Positions 58,731 through 64,000 of a stretch of 64,000 bases of DNA are shown piece after piece; within the stretch, counting starts at the first letter, position 1; each line of letters begins with the position of its first letter. The stretch is taken from NCBI GenBank assembly GCA_001972305.1, contig BDDD01001479.1, forward strand, positions 344,515 to 408,514. Reading direction: 5' to 3'. Source of the DNA: Cephalotus follicularis (taxonomy: Eukaryota; Streptophyta; Magnoliopsida; Oxalidales; Cephalotaceae). The notes under the pieces were generated by a model. The model had not been told where the DNA came from and searched no databases. It saw only the letters and a program-made list of their open reading frames with translations. The position numbers were made by a program, and so were the translations under genes.

Positions 58731-58850
58731 TACCTCGACCGATGGGTCGTAGTTATTTCACGGATCTGCCCTCGTTGGAAATCATGTATCACAACCTCGA
58801 CCTAGGGGACGTCGTTATTTCACGGATCTGCCCTCGTCAGAATCACATAG
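58731..58850 (-). repeat. Two 61-62-bp tandem units in element C 5' LTR
   Basis: Same unit as at 41781-41960, two copies instead of three. Confidence 0.85.
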
Positions 58851-61104
58851 CCAACACGGTCAAATGGATGAGGAACGGAGCATCTGTTGCACTCACATTC
58901 AGCATACCATCAGAGACAATAGTATGCCATAGATCTAGCTATGGAACTCGAGGGTAGTTCCCACATAACACCCCATCATAGAACAATGGGCATGCTAAGG
59001 AGAGTTGTGCATCATACGTACCCTCACCATTGACCAGTAATACATGTTAGAAAACCCGGTACCCAGCATCAAACTATAACATAATATAACAATATGAAAA
59101 GTCACAATATCAGAAATGTGAGAAGGTGACCAAGTCACCCAGAACATCGAGCATATACCCGCTCGAAAATCATATCATAAATAAACATGTCACAGAAAAA
59201 AAGTGAGATATAATCTCAATACTGTCACATATCATAAAACAATGGATACGTCAACAGGAGGACAATGGGATACAAATCCTGACCAATATAACATTCACAA
59301 GACAATAGGGCACATGTGGAATAATATGTCTCTCAAACAATGAAGAAGTGAATATCACAATGAATCAACATATTGAATGCGAAAATCAATACAAATCAAA
59401 AACTCCGGTTAGCAAGGGCCCTCTCAAAATAGAACCACAAAAGGGCACCAACATCATCGAAGGATAACAAGCACAAGGAAAGTAAGAGAAGGGAAATGTC
59501 CACTCACAACAGGGATATGCAAAGGCACATGGCCACATGACAGCCATTTCTAGTAAAAGATAGGAATTGCTCAATGGTACAAACAATGAACCTCGAGTAT
59601 AACAATACGCAAATAGAATAAGCGTAGGAATAGCAAAGAAGCAAATATCTATCTGCGAGAGCCAAGCAAATATCTATCTGCGAATATTGGAGTCATATGA
59701 ATGTACAACCGATAAAGTCTCATAACAATAGGAGAGTTCAATGAAAATACCAATAAAGGAACCAAAGTAAACGATTATGAACTAAATTGCACATCGAACA
59801 ATCAATGAGTCATATCGGAGTTCAATCGAGAATGTCAATAAAGGAGTCCAAGAAACAATAATGGAATCATCATATGACAAGTCATATCACATGAAGGAAT
59901 CACACAACAAGGGCTATCAACAAGTCAGATAAATCACAAACGTAAGAATAACAATAAGGATACATATCCATCAATCAAAAAATTTCATGAATAATAAGAT
60001 AAGGGAAGGAGATGTTCTACTCGAAAATATTAGTGTCGGTTTCTACCACGGACTAACCCCTTTGAACTTTGAATCAACTATCGAATTCCCGTCATTGTTT
60101 CGAAACTCTACCATCCTTCACATCGCATAAACAATACATATTCTTTACTTCCTACACATACGCAGCTAACACTGTGAGTCACCAGAGCTTTGGCCAGATT
60201 CCGGCCACCATATCGAAGCTTTGGCCACCACATTAACAGCCCCCAAAACACACATGATTGCTGGAGAACCACCATGAATCACCATAAAACGTTCAGTAGC
60301 ATCCGGTAGTGAGTCTAACACACTGAGTCGACTAGCCGGTCATAGAAAAATTCTTACCACTTCACAAACAGGAATCAACAAGGCTAGCTCTACGCGTCTC
60401 CGCCCAAGACTCGTAGAGAATCGGCGGCAGTGGCCTCGCCGAAGCTTTGGCAGAGTCGCCATTGCTCCAATCACGCCACCACTGGCCTCCACAAGCTTCG
60501 ATCTACGCGTTGGTGGCAAAAACTCGCCGTGGCTCGGTGCCAAACGTGGCATCACAGCTGGCAGCAAGTCAACCTGTTTAGTTGTCTCAATCGCTAAAAT
60601 ACTGCCGATTCCGGCCAAATGACGCCTCAGCTGTCGTCAAAATAGGTAGAACTGATCTTCTAGATGAAGACCGGCTCCATCCACGATGACAACGGCAGCG
60701 AACGAGCAGCGACGGTGCCCGCAGGGAAAAAGAATGGGGAAGATGGGAGAAGAAACATGGAGAAGAAGGATACATGGAATGGAGGTGACACCTTCCGCCG
60801 TCTTTTCCCGGCCCTCGGCGCCTCTCCCGATGTCTTCTTCGTCATCTCTCCCTCTTACTCGCGCTCATCACTCTCTTTCACTCTGTTTCTCTCTCCACAC
60901 AGGTGCTTAGCGTCCGTGTCCCTTTCTATTTTAATTTGAAGTGCCTGGCGCTTTCTAGAAAGCGTCGAGAACTTCACTTAATTTTTTTAAAACTAATAAT
61001 AATAACTAATATAACACACTCACGTCTTCCACGTCAACCACGGAAAAGTGACACGGGGTCTCACAGATTGCACCGACCAAGCACATATAAGGAAAACCTG
61101 TTTT

Positions 61105-61262
61105 AAACGTCAACGTTTACAACAAGGCATTAACGCCTAATCTTTTGAAAAGAAAGCATAAATGTTCATGGTTCAAGCGTCGATGCTTTACACCACTGGA
61201 AGAAAAAAGACAAATAGATGTACTATGGCATCGACGCCTATGAGAAATGTCGACGCCTAATG
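61105..61262 (-). repeat. GCGTCGACG array, right segment (LTR G)
   Basis: ACGTCAACGT, GCATTAACGCC, GCGTCGATGC, GCATCGACGCC and TGTCGACGCC at roughly 20-40 nt, 140-300 bp from the G LTR start on the minus strand. This corresponds to the proximal array of B, D and E. Confidence 0.78.
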
Positions 61263-61398
61263 CCCATAATCAGAAAAACGATAGAATTTTCAAAAACAAA
61301 ATAAACGATCCAACGGATAAACATACAACATACGACAATCTCCAACATACATACACTAGAAATTGATAAACGTGTACGCAATGAAACGGGATATTACA

Positions 61399-62170
61399 GA
61401 TACTAAGAAGAGCTAGACCGCTGGAAGCTGTGGATACAATGGACCTACGACATGAAGATCGAGGATCTACACTAGTGTTGTAGGAAATTTTGATTTGTAT
61501 ATATATGGCCATGTGGATTTTGTATATACACTTAAACTTTGTACACATTGTAAAGAACTTTTGTTCCAATCTTTGATTAGCATATCCAATGCATATTTCG
61601 TAAAGCTGAGAGCTTTTTATTTATTACATACGGATATTCGCTATTATTTTCTGGTAAAATATCAGTGGTCATTGATCAACTAGATAATGGGTTTTAAATG
61701 TCTTAATTACTAATCAAACAATAGTATCAACTATTGAACAGGAATTACTAATAAAACTCTACGAGAGACATATGATATGAACCCCTGCACATATTCCAGC
61801 ATTGAAGATTAGGTCATACAAGCGGAGTTAGATAAACACTCTTGATTGAGGATGAACTTTGGAAAATCCAGGACGGGAAGTTCCTTCCAACGTGTACACC
61901 ATGTATGATTTGTAAAATGACCAAATCTCTTTTCTCGAAGGACGGAGAGAAGGTAGTGGACATATTGAGTTTAGTCCACACTGTCATATGTGGTATATTG
62001 TCAAACAATGCAAGTGAAGGTTTTCACTACTTCGATACCTTCACCGGTGACTCCTCATGGTTTCGGTAAGTGTTTCGTGTGAAACACATATCTGAATCTT
62101 TTGAAATTGTTAAGGGATTTAGATATAAAGTATAGATGCAAACTAGACATTAGTGAACATGTCATCTTCC
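61399..62170 (+). pseudogene. Copia element K, protease-integrase remnant
   Basis: Continues K after LTR G (GATAC duplicate at 61399-61403). 61842-62069 encodes the copia zinc-finger/integrase start: CTPCMICKMTKSLF, LVHTVICG and GFHYFDTFTGDSSW, the region around the first catalytic Asp, though the Asp position after HT reads V here. Frames upstream are scrambled. Confidence 0.7.
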
Positions 62171-62195
62171 TAAGGAGCTAATAAACCTAAAGTCA

Positions 62196-63186
62196 TTGAT
62201 GATGATGGGCCTATGAGCTACAAGGAATCAGTGAAGAGCACTTATTCCAGGGCATGGCTAGGAGTCATGAAATTTGAAATGGACTCCATATACGCCAACC
62301 AAGTATGGAACTTGGTTGATGCTACCGTGGATGGGATTGCCCAATGGTTGCATATTAGTCTTCAAGAAGAAGATAGGTGTTAATGGAAAAGGTTGAAACC
62401 TTTAAATCGTAATGATTAAGTCCATTTGGATAATGCTTACTATTGCCACTCATTATGAGAATAACTAGTGGCAAATGGATGTAAACATGGCCTTCGTTGA
62501 AGCAGTATGTTGAGGAGGACATTCAAATGTTCCAAACCTGGGGGGTTTACATCCTAGGAATTTTAGCATAGAATGTGCAAACTCCTAATGTATGTCCTAA
62601 ATGACCTTAAGTAAGCATCTCGAAGCTGAAATATCCATTTTTGATTTTATAAAAATGGAGCTATGCCTAACGTCTACCGGAATTAGGATATCCTAGATAT
62701 CACCTCCTTGGTGCTATACATAGTCAACATACTACTCATTGGTAATGTGTAAGAATGTTATAGTAAAATTAACCAACAACTTCTCCAAAAGGATTTCGGA
62801 GAGACTTCCTACATTTTGGGAGTGAAGATGTAAAGAGATAGATCAAGTAGGTTGTTCAGACTTTCCCAAAGCCAGTACATCAGCAGCATGCTGAAAAATG
62901 TATGGTGCTTTGAATTCCAATTCTGGCTTACTACCTATTCGCCTAGGAATTCATCTTTCCAAGAGGATGTCTTCACAGATTTATGAGGAGAGTGTTGCGT
63001 AAATAAGCTACGTTACGCTTCGGCTATAGGTTGCATCATGCTATGCCATATTTCATATTAGGCATGACATCGCCTAAGCCTATGGGTCTAGCTAGTCCAT
63101 TATCGGTCCAACCCCTGTGAGAGACACTGGGAAATTCTCAAAGAGATCTGAGAGAGACTCTGGATATCTTCATGACATATGGAGAA
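62196..63186 (+). pseudogene. Copia element K reverse transcriptase remnant
   Basis: Recognisable copia RT pieces in shifting frames: SYKESVKSTYSRAWL and FEMDSIYANQVWNLVD (62216-62320), LYIVNILLIGN near 62715-62745 where the catalytic YVDD box has become YIVN, KDFGETSYILGVK near 62790-62830, and YASAIGCIM near 63010-63050. Heavily mutated; no function. Confidence 0.75.
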
Positions 63187-63194
63187 TATAGTGA

Positions 63195-63690
63195 ATTGAA
63201 ATTTAACCTGCTTAGCGTATTAGCTACTGTAATGGCCTTACCTGGATGATACTCAATGGTGCAGTCATAATCCTTGATGAGCGCGATCCATCTCCTCTGC
63301 CTCACGTGCAGATGTGGTTGGGAAGACAAGTACCTTAAGCTCTGGTGGTCGGTAAAGATCTGGAAGACTTTGCCATAAAGATAATGATGTCATATCTTCA
63401 AAGCGAAGACCACCGCAGCTAACTCCAAATCATGGGTAGGGTAGTTAAGCTCATGGCTCTTCAACTGTCGCGACGCATAGGCTATAACCTTCCCTTCTTG
63501 CATCAACACACAACTGAGGCCTTGATGGGAGGCATCATTGTACGCAACAAAACCAATATTCAGAGAAGGAAGAATCAACACCGGCCTGACATCAGCTTAT
63601 CCTTCAATGCTTGGAAACTCCTTTCATAGTCCTCAGACCAAGAGAACTTCACTTCCTTCATCATCAATCTCGAAAGAGGAGTGTTAGATT
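63195..63690 (-). pseudogene. Ty3 RNase H fragment
   Basis: Two overlapping minus-strand frames: [20 protein letters not shown] with [17 protein letters not shown] (63390-63581), and VRQRRWIALIKDYDCTIEYH with PGK and a degraded LSRL (63200-63329), separated by a frame slip. The sequence upstream to about 63690 is the RT-RNase H connection (PLSRLMMKEVKFSWSEDYE). Both flanks end abruptly, so this is a small truncated piece of a third Ty3 element. Confidence 0.8.
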
Positions 63691-64000
63691 AGGGGTGTCC
63701 CTACATGCCACGTGGTGTGGTGCTTGTATTTATACACTCTTGATTTATACAGTTATGTATTCCATTTATGTTCTATGTGCAAATTTTATTTATATTGGCA
63801 TGATTATATGACTCATCCCAACCTACCAAAAGGAACAGAATAATTAATTGTAATTAACTGTATGGCATATATAGCCCTGTCACATCAAAGGGTTCGATCT
63901 CTTGCCAGGGCGACCATGAGAATGAGATCCTTATTCCCTGTGACTAAACTGTTCCAAGTCATAGGTTCACTTTCTTTGGGCTATTGTTGAACCATGATAA
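63691..64000. other. Unassigned sequence at window end
   Basis: No coding motif, LTR end or repeat recognised. It may be the continuation of the neighbouring Ty3 fragment or another retroelement outside the window. Confidence 0.4.

Larger units (their letters stand above)
36912..61065 (-). mobile_element. Ty3 element C (minus), interrupted by I2 and D
   Basis: Two related LTRs (36912-44151 and 46689-61065, each interrupted) flank 2.5 kb with a primer site at 46673-46684 on the minus strand and an integrase-tail remnant at 44152-44260. So the 5' LTR is on the right and the 3' LTR on the left. After removing inserts the LTR is about 4 kb. Most of the internal region is gone or unrecognisable. 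The right end is GGGGTCTCACA. The left end lacks about 35 bp relative to the other LTR, and I see no target duplication. Confidence 0.7.
46689..61065 (-). mobile_element. Element C 5' LTR, split by element D and partly deleted
   Basis: The pieces are 46689-47292 and 58596-61065, with plus-strand ends TGTCACACCCG (left) and GGGGTCTCACA (right). Between them sits element D. About 1 kb of C LTR present in the other copy (about 37475-37518 plus 40713-41646) is missing, together with the end of the D 3' LTR, so one deletion removed both. Confidence 0.78.
31036..61398 (-). mobile_element. Solo LTR G, split by H and element C (30-kb nest)
   Basis: The LTR pieces are 31036-32848, about 36355-36911 and 61066-61398, together about 2.7 kb, the size of the A-family LTR. 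Outer ends are TGTAACACCCCC (plus strand, left) and GGGATATTACA (right), flanked by GATAC at 31031-31035 and 61399-61403. The left piece shares A-LTR blocks in reverse order: GCTGAGCAAACCTCAGTACG, the GTCCCCGTGCCAGGCC block and CCGTACCTTAG. Palindromic arrays occur in all three pieces. Confidence 0.75.

Overview
ORGANISM AND OVERALL CHARACTER. The window looks like intergenic DNA of a large, repeat-rich flowering-plant nuclear genome. Almost every stretch I can identify belongs to an LTR retrotransposon, mostly Ty3 chromoviruses of the Del/Tekay type (long LTRs of 2.5-4 kb, an initiator-tRNA-Met primer site, an integrase tail ending in a chromodomain-like segment) plus some Ty1/copia. I find no intact host gene, tRNA, rRNA or CRISPR array. 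All retroelement reading frames are broken by stops, frameshifts or insertions, so everything coding is annotated as pseudogene. Family labels (A, B, C...) are mine. LAYOUT. 1-1294: 3' part of a family-I LTR. 1295-24249: Ty3 element A (+), whose gag is split by complete Ty3 element B (-, 4346-12828, duplication AATGG) and whose integrase is split twice, by a SIRE-like copia solo LTR (16571-17954, ACTGG) and by a solo LTR of A's own family (18066-20871, TCCAA/TCCGA). 24294-30054: primer site and long LTR of a minus-strand copia-like element L, interrupted by a 4-kb LTR J (24433-28461, ATATA). 30440-31035 and 61399-63186: two halves of one plus-strand copia gag-pol remnant K, separated by 30.4 kb flanked by GATAC on both sides. 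That insert is a solo LTR G (-) containing solo LTR H (32849-36354, TAACA) and minus-strand Ty3 element C (about 36912-61065). C contains solo LTR I2 (37519-40712, ATATA) and Ty3 element D (+, 47293-58595), and D contains solo LTR E (51835-54363, TTTCA). 63195-63690 is a small minus-strand Ty3 pol fragment. HOW THE PIECES RELATE. The duplications give an insertion order: K, then G, then H and C, then I2 and D, then E on the right; L, then J and A, then B, the SIRE LTR, the A-like LTR and I1 on the left. Removal is visible too: several solo LTRs, a 1.65-kb deletion in one LTR of B, a deletion joining the 3' LTR of D to C at 58595/58596, and loss of most of pol in D. MOST INTERESTING SIGNAL. The LTRs of at least six families, including one copia LTR, carry arrays in which a short palindromic core with TCGA at its centre (CAGTCGACTG, GCGTCGACGC and close variants) recurs about every 21 nt, separated by non-repeated spacers. 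Several families carry two arrays at similar positions, one about 150-330 bp and one about 0.8-1.9 kb from the LTR 5' end, on either side of the promoter-like region. Most core variants fit RYCGAC, the recognition core of plant CBF/DREB factors, so a tandem transcription-factor platform is one testable reading.
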